Assembly: GCA_965224275.1 (NCBI GenBank)
Contig: CBDCYR010000015.1
Coordinates: 186,001 to 250,000, forward strand
Length of the DNA: 64,000 nt
Source: CAUZWH01 sp965224275
Lineage (GTDB): Bacteria > Pseudomonadota > Alphaproteobacteria > SHVV01
Direction: 5' to 3'
Made by a program: the position numbers and the translations under genes. Positions 16,379 to 26,773 of the stretch are shown here, piece by piece. Position 1 is the first letter of the stretch. Each line of letters begins with the position of its first letter. The notes beneath the pieces were generated by a model. The model was not told the DNA's origin. It ran no database searches and saw only the letters and a list, made by a program, of their open reading frames with translations.

Positions 16379-17530
16379 TTAAATTGGCAATCGCACGACG
16401 GCGGTCACCTGCGCGGCGATTCCCTCGCCCCGTCCGGTAAAGCCCAACCGCTCCGTCGTTGTTGCTTTTATGCTGACGCGGTTTGGGGTTAGCGATAATA
16501 ACTGAGCGAGTTGATCGCGCATGATTTTTCGGTGGGGAGCAATCTTCGGACGTTCGCATATCAAAGTAAGGTCGATGTTACCGATGGCGCCGCCCATCTT
16601 TTGGATTAGATCGACCGCGTGAGCGAGGAAAATTTGCGAATCGGCGTTCTGCCAACGGATGTCCGTTGGTGGAAAATGCGAACCGATGTCCCCTTCACTG
16701 ATCGCGCCAAGCAACGCATCCGTAACCGCGTGAAGGGCGACGTCGGCATCTGAATGCCCAGCCAGCGCGGCATCGGCAGCGATGTTCACGCCGCACAATC
16801 GGACATGATCACCAGCGACAAATCGATGCGTGTCGAAGCCATTCCCGACGCGAATATCGCCAAGGCGCATAAGTAGTAATCGCTCCGCTCGATCCAAATC
16901 ACCCGGAAGTGTCACCTTCAAGTTGGTGTCGTCGCCATCAACTATCATCACCTCGATTCCGGCAGCCGCCGCGACCGCAGCGTCATCACCATAATTTTCG
17001 TCCGAAGGGGCGCTTTGACTCGCTCGGTAGATTGCCTCGAAGCGAAACCCCTGCGGTGTCTGTGCACGCCACAACCCCTTTCGTTCAACAGACCCGTCGA
17101 TGCGCCGATCGAGCACCCGTTTTATCGAGTCCATTATCGGTACTGCCGGTACCACTGCCTCATAGTTGATCAGGCCGCCGACGACGCGATCGATCAAGCT
17201 CACGTCGACCAAGGGACGCGCACCATCGTGGATCAGTACGTGATCAGGCGGGTTCTGCGCGAGGCGGTCCAGACCTCGCCGCACTGATTCTTGTCGTGTC
17301 GAGCCGCCAGCGATGGGTTCGACAGCCATACCCGCCGCGGCGAGGGCAAAGAGGTCATGGTGCTCCAAATCGATCACTGCAACGAGCGGGTCTATGTCTG
17401 GGTGGGCCGCAAAAGTCGCTAACGAACGCCGTAATAACGACTGTCCACTGATTGGGAGATACTGTTTTGGTACGTCTCCGCCGATTCGATCACCGGATCC
17501 TGCTGCGACGATAAGGGCTGCTATCGACAT
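16379..17530 (-). CDS. ispDF: Bifunctional IspD/IspF enzyme of the MEP isoprenoid pathway
   Basis: A fusion common in alphaproteobacteria. The first 225 residues or so are 2-C-methyl-D-erythritol 4-phosphate cytidylyltransferase (ALIVAAGSGDRIG, VLIHDGARPLVD). The remainder is MECDP synthase (GNGFDTHRF, GHSDADVALHAVTDALLGA, SIKATTTERLGFTGRGEG). The start is ATG 17530; the GTG at 17536 is an alternative. It is the first gene of the ispDF-pgpA-pncC run. Confidence 0.96.
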   Translation of the reverse strand: MSIAALIVAAGSGDRIGGDVPKQYLPISGQSLLRRSLATFAAHPDIDPLVAVIDLEHHDLFALAAAGMAVEPIAGGSTRQESVRRGLDRLAQNPPDHVLIHDGARPLVDVSLIDRVVGGLINYEAVVPAVPIMDSIKRVLDRRIDGSVERKGLWRAQTPQGFRFEAIYRASQSAPSDENYGDDAAVAAAAGIEVMIVDGDDTNLKVTLPGDLDRAERLLLMRLGDIRVGNGFDTHRFVAGDHVRLCGVNIAADAALAGHSDADVALHAVTDALLGAISEGDIGSHFPPTDIRWQNADSQIFLAHAVDLIQKMGGAIGNIDLTLICERPKIAPHRKIMRDQLAQLLSLTPNRVSIKATTTERLGFTGRGEGIAAQVTAVVRLPI

Positions 17531-17693
17531 GGGCACAAAAAGAGGGGCGAAATCGTCGCCGTGAATAGGAGCGTCAAGAGCGGTGTTATACCGACAAAAT
17601 TCGCCGGGGGTTCAAACAACATTGCCATTTGCGTGCGATATGCCTAAAAATGCGGCAGTTCGTTCGATTGCGTAAAAAACAGACAGCCAGGGG

Positions 17694-17986
17694 CTAGTGG
17701 ATGGAATCCAACATATGGTACCCATACGATCGCGTATCCCGGTAGCTCGGCAGGAGGAAGCCCGCAGGCGATGCCCCAAGGGACCGTTGGGCATCGTCGA
17801 GGGGTTTCGACGCACCGAGGGGCCCGGATACGCGACCCACAGGGCGGCTTGCCGAGCTCGCCGGCCGCGTTACGCGAAGCTTCCGATGCCCAACGGTCGC
17901 ATGGGGCATCGCCACGCTTCGCGCGCCTAACCGGCGAACTCGGCAAGCCGTCGTAGGGGTACCATATGTTGGATTTCATCCACTAG
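17694..17986 (+). repeat. CTAG-bounded MITE-like palindrome, copy R4
   Basis: A 293-bp copy between divergent ispDF and dusB. The right CTAG ends only 8 bp before the dusB GTG start. In the reconstructed empty site an AGGGG would sit about 12 bp before that GTG, so the insertion seems to have split dusB from its original ribosome-binding and promoter region. The space 17531-17693 on the other side shows no gene. Confidence 0.9.
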
Positions 17987-17994
17987 ATAACGCC

Positions 17995-18981
17995 GTGACT
18001 ATCCAAATTGGCCCAATCCACGTAGAGGATCCGGTCTTTCTGGCGCCAATGTCGGGGATCACCGATATGCCGTTTCGGCGCTTGGTCAAACGGCTCGGTG
18101 CAGGCTTGGTTGTCTCTGAGGTGATCGCAAGCCAGGCCATGATTCGCGAAACCCGCCAGTCCATGCGCCAATCACAACACTCATACGAAGAGTTTCCGAT
18201 GGCCGTCCAGTTAGCCGGCTGTGTTCCCGAGGTTATGGCGGAAGCCGCCAAATTGAATGCGGATCGTGGGGCCACGATCATCGATATCAATATGGGATGT
18301 CCGGCGAAAAAAGTGGTCAATGGCTATGCCGGATCAGCATTGATGAAAGAGGAAACCCTGGCTGCGCAAATTATCTCCGCAACCGTTGCAGCGGTGGATC
18401 TCCCGGTTACGCTGAAAATGCGAACGGGTTGGGACGATGCCAATCGAAACGCCCCACGCCTTGCTCGGATCGCCGAGGATGCGGGTATCAAGCTGATTAG
18501 TGTTCATGGGCGAACACGTTGCCAGTTTTACGAAGGTCACTCCGATTGGGCTTTCGTTCGCGAGGTCAAGGATGCCGTTAATATTCCGGTGATTGTCAAC
18601 GGCGATATCTTGACCCTCGATGACGTCACGCAGGCGTTGTCCGAGTCCGGGGCAGACGGCGTGATGATCGGCCGTGGATGTTACGGGCGGCCTTGGTTTC
18701 TAAGCCAGGTGAGCCACTTTCTCCACCACCAACAGGTTGCCCCGACACCTCAGCTTGAGGAGCGTCGAGATCTCCTCCTCGAGCACTACGAGTCGATGCT
18801 CTCGTTCTACGGCAAAGACGTGGGGGTAAAGAACGCCCGCAAGCACATCGGCTGGTATGTAAAGGGAATTGCCAACGCCACATCATTTCGCACCGCGATC
18901 AACCGCTGTGTCGATGTCGAGGTCGTGAAAAGGATGATAGGAGATTTTTTTGGCCGCGCTACCGAGGCAATGACCGCTTGA
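17995..18981 (+). CDS. dusB: tRNA-dihydrouridine synthase B
   Basis: A flavin enzyme that reduces uridines in tRNA. Motifs are APMSGITDMPFRRL, the catalytic Cys in NMGCPAKKVV, KMRTGWDD and VNGDILTLDD. The 328 residues are normal. The start is GTG 17995, with no clear ribosome site because repeat R4 abuts it. Its TGA overlaps the ntrB start, the usual dusB-ntrB arrangement. Confidence 0.94.
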   Translation: MTIQIGPIHVEDPVFLAPMSGITDMPFRRLVKRLGAGLVVSEVIASQAMIRETRQSMRQSQHSYEEFPMAVQLAGCVPEVMAEAAKLNADRGATIIDINMGCPAKKVVNGYAGSALMKEETLAAQIISATVAAVDLPVTLKMRTGWDDANRNAPRLARIAEDAGIKLISVHGRTRCQFYEGHSDWAFVREVKDAVNIPVIVNGDILTLDDVTQALSESGADGVMIGRGCYGRPWFLSQVSHFLHHQQVAPTPQLEERRDLLLEHYESMLSFYGKDVGVKNARKHIGWYVKGIANATSFRTAINRCVDVEVVKRMIGDFFGRATEAMTA

Positions 18982-20089
18982 CCGTTGCGCCGCTAGATCT
19001 CCCCGATACCTCATTAGAGGCGACCGCGACGGCGGTGCTGCTGGCGCTAGCGTCGCCTGTCATTGTGGTCGACGGCGACCAGAACATCAGTCTTGTTAAC
19101 GCTGCTGCTGAAGACTTTTTTGCAAGCGCCGAGGACCAACTTCTCGGCAAACACCTATCGGCGATCGTTGGTTTCGATAGCCCTCTCACCGCAGTCATCG
19201 ACCAGGTGCAGGCGCGTGGCGCGGTCGTCGTGGATCACGCTGCAGAACTCAGTGGACTCCATTTTTCCGGGCGCGACTTACAGATACAGGGGACGCCGAT
19301 CGGCGATGACACTGGGGCCGTTGTTGTCCTCATTAATCGCGGCAGCGTCGCCGAACATTTGAGCACACAGACCGATCGCCGCGGGATTGCAAAGTCACTC
19401 GGTGCCATGTCGGCCATGCTGGCACATGAAATAAAGAACCCGTTAGCCGGAATCCGAGGCGCAGCCCAGCTTCTTGAACCCGGTTTGAGTCGAGAGGATA
19501 AGCAACTTACGCGGCTAATCCGTGATGAGTGTGATCGGGTTTGCACTCTTGTGGATCGAATGGATGCGATTGCCAGCCCCACTCTTTCGCGCGGACCTCT
19601 CAACATTCACGGGGTGTTGGATCACGTCCTACAGTTGGCGAAAGCCGGATTTGCTGACGGCGCTGATTTTGTCACCGAGTTTGGTCCCTCGCTTCCTCCA
19701 GCATTTGGCGACCGCGATCAGTTGGTCCAGGTCTTTCTCAATCTCGTCAAGAACGCGGTTTCCGCCGTACCTAGCGAAGGCGGGCGCGTCACGATCAAAA
19801 CCGAATACCGCCATGACATTCGACTAAATGGCAAAGATCGGGGCCACCGCTGCAGGTGAAGGTCTGCGACAATGGGAGCGGGATCCCGAAGGAGATTCGG
19901 CCTTACGTTTTTGATCCCTTTGTAACAATGAGAACCGGCGGCACAGGCCTGGGTCTGGCTTTGGTCGCGAAGGTCGTAAGCGAACACGGCGGCACCGTCG
20001 ATTTTGAATGCGCCGAGAACAGCACGGAGTTTTGTGTGCGCCTTCCTATCGTCGAACAGCGGCGCGGTAGCCGCATGGCCGCACAATGA
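18978..20089 (+). pseudogene. ntrB: Nitrogen regulation sensor kinase NtrB, frameshifted
   Basis: Cytosolic histidine kinase/phosphatase of the NtrBC system. A PAS domain comes first (residues 20-120), then the H-box AMLAHEIKNPLAG and the N-box FLNLVKNAV. The first frame stops at 19857-19859. The rest (VCDNGSGIP, GGTGLGLALVAKVV) is in another frame from about 19840. One more G in the run at 19840-19843 would join them as GPPLQVKVCDNG, the expected sequence. Either a sequencing error in a homopolymer or a real loss of the ATP-binding lid. The start TTG overlaps the dusB stop. Confidence 0.82.
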
Positions 20090-21540
20090 GTGGCGAAACC
20101 ATCCTCGTCGCTGACGACGACGGCGGCATTCGCACAGTCATCGATCGTGCGTTGACAGGTAGCGGGTTCGATGTTCGGACCACACCGTCAGCAGAAACCC
20201 TGTGGGATTGGATCGCCGACGGGGAGGGCGACGTCGTCGTCACCGACGTCGTCATGCCCGACGGCGACGGACTCGAACTTCTGGCCCAGATTCGTGAGAT
20301 CCGTCCGGATCTGCCGATCGTCGTAATGAGCGCCCACTCAACGCTCCTGACTGCCGTCACAGCCGCCCAGAGAGGCGCCTATGAGTATCTACCTAAACCG
20401 TTTGATATTAATGAGTTAATAAGAGTAGTTAATCTTTCTCTTGAAGACAAAGGCCGCTCCCAACAACCTTTGCTGCAGCCGCTCGGGGGCGAAGATGAGA
20501 TCCCGATTGTCGGCCGCTCGGCAGCCATGCAAGACGTGTTCAGAACCATGGCACGCGTGGTCGGAACCGAACTTGCCGTGTTGATCACCGGGGAATCTGG
20601 AACCGGTAAGGAACTCGTTGCCCGCGCTCTGCATGACTACGGGCAACGTCGCGATCAGCCTTTTGTCGCCGTCAATATGGCCGCTATCCCGCGGGACCTG
20701 GTAGAAGCTGAATTATTTGGCCACGAACGAGGTGCATTCACGGGTGCGCACCAGCGAACGATCGGACGTTTTGCCCAGGCCGATCGCGGAACATTGTTCC
20801 TCGACGAGATCGGCGAAATGCCTTTGGAGACGCAAACCAGACTATTGCGCGTTCTGCAGCAGGCAGAATTTACGCCAATTGGAGGTCGTGATCCTGTCGC
20901 CGTGGACGTGCGTATCATAGCCGCGTCGAATCGCGACATTGCCGCGTTGGTTCAACAAACCCGATTTCGCGAAGACCTGTATTACCGCCTCAATGTCGTT
21001 CCGCTGCGTCTCCCACCATTGCGTGAGAGGCGCGAGGATATACCTGATTTGGTGCGCCATTTCCTAATCGAGGCTGTCCGTGAAGGATTACCGTCAAAAG
21101 CTTTTGATAAGGGTGCGATCGAGCGCCTCAAAGAGCATTCCTGGCACGGCAACGTTCGCGAATTGGAGAACCTGATCCGCCGCATGATTGCGTTGCATAG
21201 CGAAGATCTCATCGGCGAGGACTCGGTGAAAAACGCGCTTGACGTTGCAGTGCAGGGCGGTGCTGGTGGTCCGGTGGGCGAAGAAAGTCTGGGGTCGGCG
21301 GTCGAAAGACACCTCAGCAAGTATTTTGCCGCGCATGGCGAGAGGCTACCCCCGAGCGGGCTCTACAATCGCATTCTGCGTGAGGTTGAACGCCCCATGA
21401 TCGAGATGTGCCTGGCAGCAACACGTGGCAATCAAGTGCAGGCGGCCCGACTATTGGGCCTGAATCGCAACACTTTGCGCAAGAAGATCAACGATTTGGA
21501 TATCTTCGGCGGCCATCGTCGTGCGCGGCGAACCACCTAG
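20086..21540 (+). CDS. ntrC: Nitrogen regulation response regulator NtrC
   Basis: Sigma-54 activator. The receiver domain has the phospho-acceptor Asp54 (VVTDVVMPDG) and Lys104. The AAA+ domain has Walker A GESGTGKE (169-176), the sigma-54-contacting GAFTGA and the second-region FLDEIGEMPL. A C-terminal Fis-type helix-turn-helix (GNQVQAARLLGLNRNTLRKK) binds DNA. The 484 residues are normal length. The start overlaps the end of ntrB by an ATGA junction. Confidence 0.96.
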   Translation: MSGETILVADDDGGIRTVIDRALTGSGFDVRTTPSAETLWDWIADGEGDVVVTDVVMPDGDGLELLAQIREIRPDLPIVVMSAHSTLLTAVTAAQRGAYEYLPKPFDINELIRVVNLSLEDKGRSQQPLLQPLGGEDEIPIVGRSAAMQDVFRTMARVVGTELAVLITGESGTGKELVARALHDYGQRRDQPFVAVNMAAIPRDLVEAELFGHERGAFTGAHQRTIGRFAQADRGTLFLDEIGEMPLETQTRLLRVLQQAEFTPIGGRDPVAVDVRIIAASNRDIAALVQQTRFREDLYYRLNVVPLRLPPLRERREDIPDLVRHFLIEAVREGLPSKAFDKGAIERLKEHSWHGNVRELENLIRRMIALHSEDLIGEDSVKNALDVAVQGGAGGPVGEESLGSAVERHLSKYFAAHGERLPPSGLYNRILREVERPMIEMCLAATRGNQVQAARLLGLNRNTLRKKINDLDIFGGHRRARRTT

Positions 21541-21638
21541 TGATGCAAATCGGCAACACCTATGCTAACCTATCGCCGTTAGCGGTGCCGATCGCGGGTC
21601 GTCCGTCGCAAACCGCGAATATGTTCATGGGATTGTGA

Positions 21639-23891
21639 GTGGTCAGCGAGACTGATTCGGCCAAATCTTCGCCCGGCGAACGATTGTCCCAAATAAGAAC
21701 TTGGGCCTTTCGCTACGGGCTGGCGCGAAAGCTCGCCTTTGCGTTGTCAATTGCAGCCGTCGTCTCCGGCTTTGCAACCTATGCCGTGTTCCAAGATGCG
21801 GGCCCGCTAGGCTTTAAACCGGCGTCGGTTGTTCCGCTACTGCTCATCAATCTCGTAATACTTCTGTCTCTAAGTGCGTTGATCGCGCGCCGGCTAATAG
21901 AATTGTGGGTGGAGCGTCGGCGTGGATCCGCGGGATCGCGTCTGCACGGTCGACTGGCCGCGCTGTTCAGCGTCGTTGCGGTGACACCGACCATCATCAT
22001 TGCGGTGTTCTCGGCGTTGTTTCTTAATTTCGGCATCCACGACTGGTTTAACGACCGCGTTAAAACCGCGCTTTCAACGTCCGTCTTCGTTGCCGAAGCA
22101 TACATGCAGGAACATGGCAAATCGATTCGCGGCGACGCGGCGGCGATGGTCAATGATCTCAATAAAGTGGCCGACGCGTATTATCGCAATCCCGTCTTTT
22201 ACAATCGATTCCTGTCGACCCAGGTTGCGCTGCGCGGTCTGGCGGAAGCCATAATATTTGATCCCCGAATCGGGATTGTTACGCGGACCGTGCTGAGCTA
22301 CACCCTGGATTATCGGGAAATCCCGACCGAGGCTATTGCCGCCGCCCGCAAGAACCACGGCGAGCCTATCCTCTTTGCCAAAAACAGCGATCTGGTACGC
22401 GCACTCGTGAAACTACGCGGTCCGGGTGACGCATTTCTCTATGTTGGTCGCTCGGTTGATCCGCGGGTGGTTGCCCATGTCGAGGAGAACCGCCGAGCGG
22501 TTGCTCAGTACGAACAAGCAGAAGGCGATCGATCGTTCATTCAAATCACCTTCGTGATGACCTTCATTGTCGTTGCGCTCCTGCTTCTGTTAGCCGCGGT
22601 TTGGCTCGGGCTCGCGTTCGCCAATCGTCTGGTAGCGCCGATCGGCGCACTGATCAGCGCAGCGGATCAGGTTCGTGGGGGGAGTGTGAATGTCCAGGTC
22701 CCGGAGGCACGTGACGATGATGAGATCGGCAGCCTGATCAGATCCTTTAATCGGATGACCCAGCAGCTCGACGTTCAACGCGGTGAACTCATCGAGGCGA
22801 ATCGCCAACTCGATCTCAGGCGACGCTTCACCGAAGCCGTCCTTGCCGGGGTGACATCAGGAGTAATAGGTCTAGACGCCGATGGTCGAATCACCCTGCC
22901 TAATCGATCGGCGACGGCATTGCTCGGCGTCGATCGTCAACAAATAGTCGGCCTCTTATTGGCAGACGTGATGCCCGAAATCGAGGCCCTGTTGCGAGAC
23001 GTTCAAATACGACCGTATCGAACGGCCGAAGGGCAGGTTAATGTCGAGCGCGATGGCCAGCAGCGCAACCTCCTCGTCCGTGTCGGCGCACAGCAGGTTG
23101 AAGGGCGTCAGATCGGTTATGTCGTCACATTCGACGATGTCACCGAGTTGGTCTCTGCACAACGAGCGGCAGCGTGGTCTGAGATCGCCAAGCGAATCGC
23201 GCACGAGATAAAGAACCCCCTCACGCCAATCCAACTTTCGGCCGAGCGGCTTAAGCGAAAATACCTCAAGGAGATCGAATCAGACCCCGCTACCTTTAGC
23301 AGCTGCACCGACACGATTATCCGTCACGTGGTCGATATCGGACGAATGGTTGACGAATTTTCGTCGTTTGCACGCATGCCGGCGCCGAACTTCAAGCTTG
23401 AAAATATCGTTGGTCTGGTTCGACAGGCCATCGTCCTGGAGCGAATGGCGCACACCAATATCACCTATGGGGAAGATCTTCCGGAGGCCTCAATCCTGGT
23501 TAATTGCGACGCATCTCAGATCAGCCAAGTTTTGACCAATCTTTTGAAAAATGCGGCAGAGGCCATTGCGGGTGATGAGGCGGAGCCACGCCTGCGCGGG
23601 GAGATTGGGGTGCGGGTGTCGCAACGTGGCGATCAAGTTATGCTTACCGTCGCTGACAACGGTATCGGGCTACCGAAGGCGCAGCGCGAACGACTAACAG
23701 AACCGTATGTGACGACGCGAGAGAAGGGGACGGGTTTGGGGCTCGCGATCGTTAAGAAGATCGTTGATGACCATGGCGGTCGTCTTGAGCTCGTCGATCG
23801 TGCGGGTGGCGGGACCGAAGTCCGTATCATTCTTGAGCAACAGCGGACCAACGTCATCGACGAGCACGTCGCGGCGCGAAAGAGCGCCTAG
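21639..23891 (+). CDS. ntrY: Membrane sensor histidine kinase NtrY
   Basis: A 750-residue kinase of the NtrYX system, linked to nitrogen and redox control in alphaproteobacteria. There are transmembrane segments at about 31-51, 63-84, 105-130 and 302-326. A HAMP domain spans about 327-380 and a PAS domain about 395-505, followed by the H-box IAHEIKNPLTP (His522). The catalytic ATP-binding domain has LLKNAAEAI and GTGLGLAIVKKI. The start is GTG 21639; 98 bp separate it from ntrC. Confidence 0.95.
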   Translation: MVSETDSAKSSPGERLSQIRTWAFRYGLARKLAFALSIAAVVSGFATYAVFQDAGPLGFKPASVVPLLLINLVILLSLSALIARRLIELWVERRRGSAGSRLHGRLAALFSVVAVTPTIIIAVFSALFLNFGIHDWFNDRVKTALSTSVFVAEAYMQEHGKSIRGDAAAMVNDLNKVADAYYRNPVFYNRFLSTQVALRGLAEAIIFDPRIGIVTRTVLSYTLDYREIPTEAIAAARKNHGEPILFAKNSDLVRALVKLRGPGDAFLYVGRSVDPRVVAHVEENRRAVAQYEQAEGDRSFIQITFVMTFIVVALLLLLAAVWLGLAFANRLVAPIGALISAADQVRGGSVNVQVPEARDDDEIGSLIRSFNRMTQQLDVQRGELIEANRQLDLRRRFTEAVLAGVTSGVIGLDADGRITLPNRSATALLGVDRQQIVGLLLADVMPEIEALLRDVQIRPYRTAEGQVNVERDGQQRNLLVRVGAQQVEGRQIGYVVTFDDVTELVSAQRAAAWSEIAKRIAHEIKNPLTPIQLSAERLKRKYLKEIESDPATFSSCTDTIIRHVVDIGRMVDEFSSFARMPAPNFKLENIVGLVRQAIVLERMAHTNITYGEDLPEASILVNCDASQISQVLTNLLKNAAEAIAGDEAEPRLRGEIGVRVSQRGDQVMLTVADNGIGLPKAQRERLTEPYVTTREKGTGLGLAIVKKIVDDHGGRLELVDRAGGGTEVRIILEQQRTNVIDEHVAARKSA

Positions 23892-23909
23892 GAGAAGTGA
23901 CGGCGGACC

Positions 23910-25303
23910 ATGGCGCACGATATTCTCATTGTTGACGACGAGATTGTATCCGCGAAATGGTCGCGGGGATCCTATCCGACGAGGGATATGAAGCACGCGT
24001 CGCCGGGAACAGTTCCGAAGCGATCACGACGATCAATGAGCGTGCTCCGTCCTTACTGCTTCTCGATATCTGGTTGGAGGGGAGCGAGTACGATGGGCTT
24101 GAGCTGCTCGACATCGTGCGGCGCGGCTACCCCGGGCTTCCCGTCGTCATGATAAGTGGTCATGGCAACATCGAAACCGCAGTGTCGGCGATAAAACGCG
24201 GCGCCTATGACTACATCGAAAAGCCATTTAAGAGCGACCAGCTGTTTTTGGTGGTCGATCGTGCCATCGAAACGGCGAGGCTGCGTCGCGAGAACGAGGA
24301 ATTGCGCCTTCGTGTCGGTCGATCCAGCGAACTTATCGGCGAAGCGCCGGTTATGAACACGCTACGTCAGGCGATTGAGAAGGTCGCGCCAACGGGAAGT
24401 CGCATCCTGATAAGCGGCCCGCCCGGCTCCGGCAAGGAGGTCGTTGCCCGCCTGCTGCACGGGCGATCACGCCGCGCAAGCCATCCGTTCGTGGTTGTCA
24501 ATGCCGCGAGCATGGCTCCCGAGCGTATGGAGGTCGAACTCTTTGGCACGGAACTCGCCGAAGGCCGACGAACCGGAACTTTTGAGCGCGCGCATGGCGG
24601 TACGTTGTTCGTTGACGAGGTCGCCGACATGCCGCTCGAGACGCAGGGCAAGATCCTCCGGGTTCTCCAAGAGCAATCGTTCGAGCGGGTCGGTGGTAAT
24701 AGTCGCGTCAGTGTGGACGTTAGGGTGGTCACGGCGACAAACAGAGATCTATCCGCTGAGATAGCCGATGGTCGGTTTCGCCAAGATCTCTACCATCGCT
24801 TGGCGGTGGTTCCGATCCAGGTTCCGGCCCTGTGCGACCGCCGCGAAGACATCCCCCTGCTGACGCGTTATTTTCTTGAGCGCACGGCAGAAATATCCGG
24901 GCTCCCTGTCCGCGAAATCGGCGACGATACGATCGCTGCGCTACAATCGTACAACTGGCCCGGCAACGTCCGCGAATTGCGAAACCTGATCGAGCGGCTG
25001 CTGATTATGGCGCCGGGAGGTTCGGACGAACCGATAGCTGCGTCAATGTTGCCTGCCGAGATTGGTTCGCAAACGCTAACGGCGCAGCGTCGGGAGGGGA
25101 GCGAGGCGCTGATGAGCATGCCGCTCCGTGATGCGCGTGAAACGTTCGAACGCGAGTATCTTGTCGCCCAGATAAATAGGTTCGGCGGAAACATTTCCCG
25201 AACCGCGGGGTTTGTCGGAATGGAGCGATCAGCTTTGCACAGAAAGCTCAAGGCGCTCGGCGTGACACCCGAGGATCGAAGCCAAAACGGCAACGCTGTT
25301 TAG
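23910..25303 (+). CDS. ntrX: Response regulator NtrX, with a frameshift after codon 11
   Basis: Partner of NtrY. The expected start MAHDILIVDDE begins at ATG 23910, but that frame then diverges. The remainder (MVAGILSDEGYEARVAG onward) is open from 23957 to 25303. One missing base near 23946 would restore the family sequence (DEIDIREMVAGIL). If real, translation from ATG 23957 would give a 448-residue protein lacking the acidic pocket of the receiver. The rest is intact: Asp in LLLLDIWLEG, the AAA+ domain GPPGSGKE and VDEVADMPLE, and the C-terminal HTH GGNISRTAGFVGMERSALHRK. The canonical GAFTGA is replaced, as is usual in NtrX, which fits non-sigma-54 function. Confidence 0.88.
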
Positions 25304-25344
25304 CCGCTAATCGATAACAACTTCCGGACGCGAAAGGCTCGGCG

Positions 25345-26718
25345 ATGAAGGTACTCGTCTGCGGCGCAGGCCAGGTAGGCTTCAACATTGCGCGCCAGCT
25401 TGCTGCGGAGCAAAATGACGTCACTGTCGTGGACATGTCGAGTGAACTCATCGCCCGTGTGAACGAGTCGTTGGATGTGCAAGCTATGATCGGTCATGCC
25501 TCCCATCCCGACGTTCTCGAACGCGCTGGTGCGCCTGATGCCGACATGATCATTGCCGTCACCTTCGCTGATGAAATCAACATGGTTGCATGCCAGGTCG
25601 CGCATTCGATTTTCAACGTGCCGACCAAGATCGCACGCATTAGCGCCCAGAATTATCTCCAGCCAATCTGGCAAGATCTGTTTTCGCGCGATCACATGCC
25701 GATCGACGTGATCATTTCGCCGGAAATGGAGGTCGCGAATGCGGTGATGCGGCGGCTTGAGATCCCTGGCGCGAGCGACGTTTATTCCTTCGCCGATGGC
25801 TTGGTCCGGGTGATATCGGTTTTCGTCGACGAGAAGTGTCCCATAATCGATACGCCGCTGCGTCAGCTTACCGAACTTTTTCCCGACCTCCATATCCGGG
25901 TGATGGGGATAATTCGCGGTGAGCATTCGTTCGTGCCAAACCCCAATCAGGAAATGCAGGCCGGCGATGAGGTTTATTTTGCCGTTGACTCAAAACATGT
26001 TGGACGAGCCATGGCATCATTTGGCCACGAGGAGCACGAGGCTCGCAGCGTCGTTATTGTCGGCGCCGGCAACATCGGGGTTTTGCTCGCCAAACAGCTC
26101 GAATCCGAACATCCCAACGTTCGCGTAAAACTCATTGAAGTCGATATGGAGCGCGCCGAGTTGGTTGCCGACCAACTCGACAATGCAATCGTGCTGCACG
26201 GTGACTCTCTCGACCGGGAAATTCTCGACGAAGCGAACATCCGCAATACCGAGACCATCATTGCTGTGACCGACGATGACCAGGTCAACATCCTTGCGTC
26301 GCTAATCGCAAAGCGAGAAGGGTGCCAGTCCGCGGTCGCGCTTGTGAACAACATCAGCTATAGCCCGCTCATTCACTCGCTCGGCGTCGATGTGGTGGTC
26401 AGCCCTCGAGCTTCTACCGTTTCGACCATTCTTCAACACGTCAGGCGGGGGCGAATCCGCAGCCTATATAGTGTCGGCGATGGCCTCGCAGAGGTCATCG
26501 AGGGGGAGGTTTTGCAAACCTCTCGACTTGCCGGTACCGCGCTTCGCGACAGCCGCGTCCCCAACGTGATCATCGGTGCGCTGGTGCGCGACGGCGACGT
26601 TGTCATTCCAAAGGGCGACACGGTGATCGAAACAAACGACAAGGTTGTCTTGTTCGCCCTCAAGGATGCCGTCAAAAAGGTTGAACGGTTGTTCTCCGTA
26701 CGACCCGATTTCTTCTGA
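25345..26718 (+). CDS. trkA: Trk potassium uptake regulator TrkA
   Basis: A 457-residue peripheral NAD-binding protein that gates the Trk potassium channel. It contains two RCK_N/RCK_C units, each with a Rossmann motif: CGAGQVGFNIARQL at residue 5 on and VGAGNIGVLLAKQL near residue 240. RCK_C tails follow each. It lies just downstream of ntrX, as in many alphaproteobacteria, and trkH follows. Confidence 0.95.
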   Translation: MKVLVCGAGQVGFNIARQLAAEQNDVTVVDMSSELIARVNESLDVQAMIGHASHPDVLERAGAPDADMIIAVTFADEINMVACQVAHSIFNVPTKIARISAQNYLQPIWQDLFSRDHMPIDVIISPEMEVANAVMRRLEIPGASDVYSFADGLVRVISVFVDEKCPIIDTPLRQLTELFPDLHIRVMGIIRGEHSFVPNPNQEMQAGDEVYFAVDSKHVGRAMASFGHEEHEARSVVIVGAGNIGVLLAKQLESEHPNVRVKLIEVDMERAELVADQLDNAIVLHGDSLDREILDEANIRNTETIIAVTDDDQVNILASLIAKREGCQSAVALVNNISYSPLIHSLGVDVVVSPRASTVSTILQHVRRGRIRSLYSVGDGLAEVIEGEVLQTSRLAGTALRDSRVPNVIIGALVRDGDVVIPKGDTVIETNDKVVLFALKDAVKKVERLFSVRPDFF

Positions 26719-26773
26719 GCTGAGGACAGTCTGAATGTTTCTCCGCGCTGGCTGGTAACCGGCCACCGTCGAA

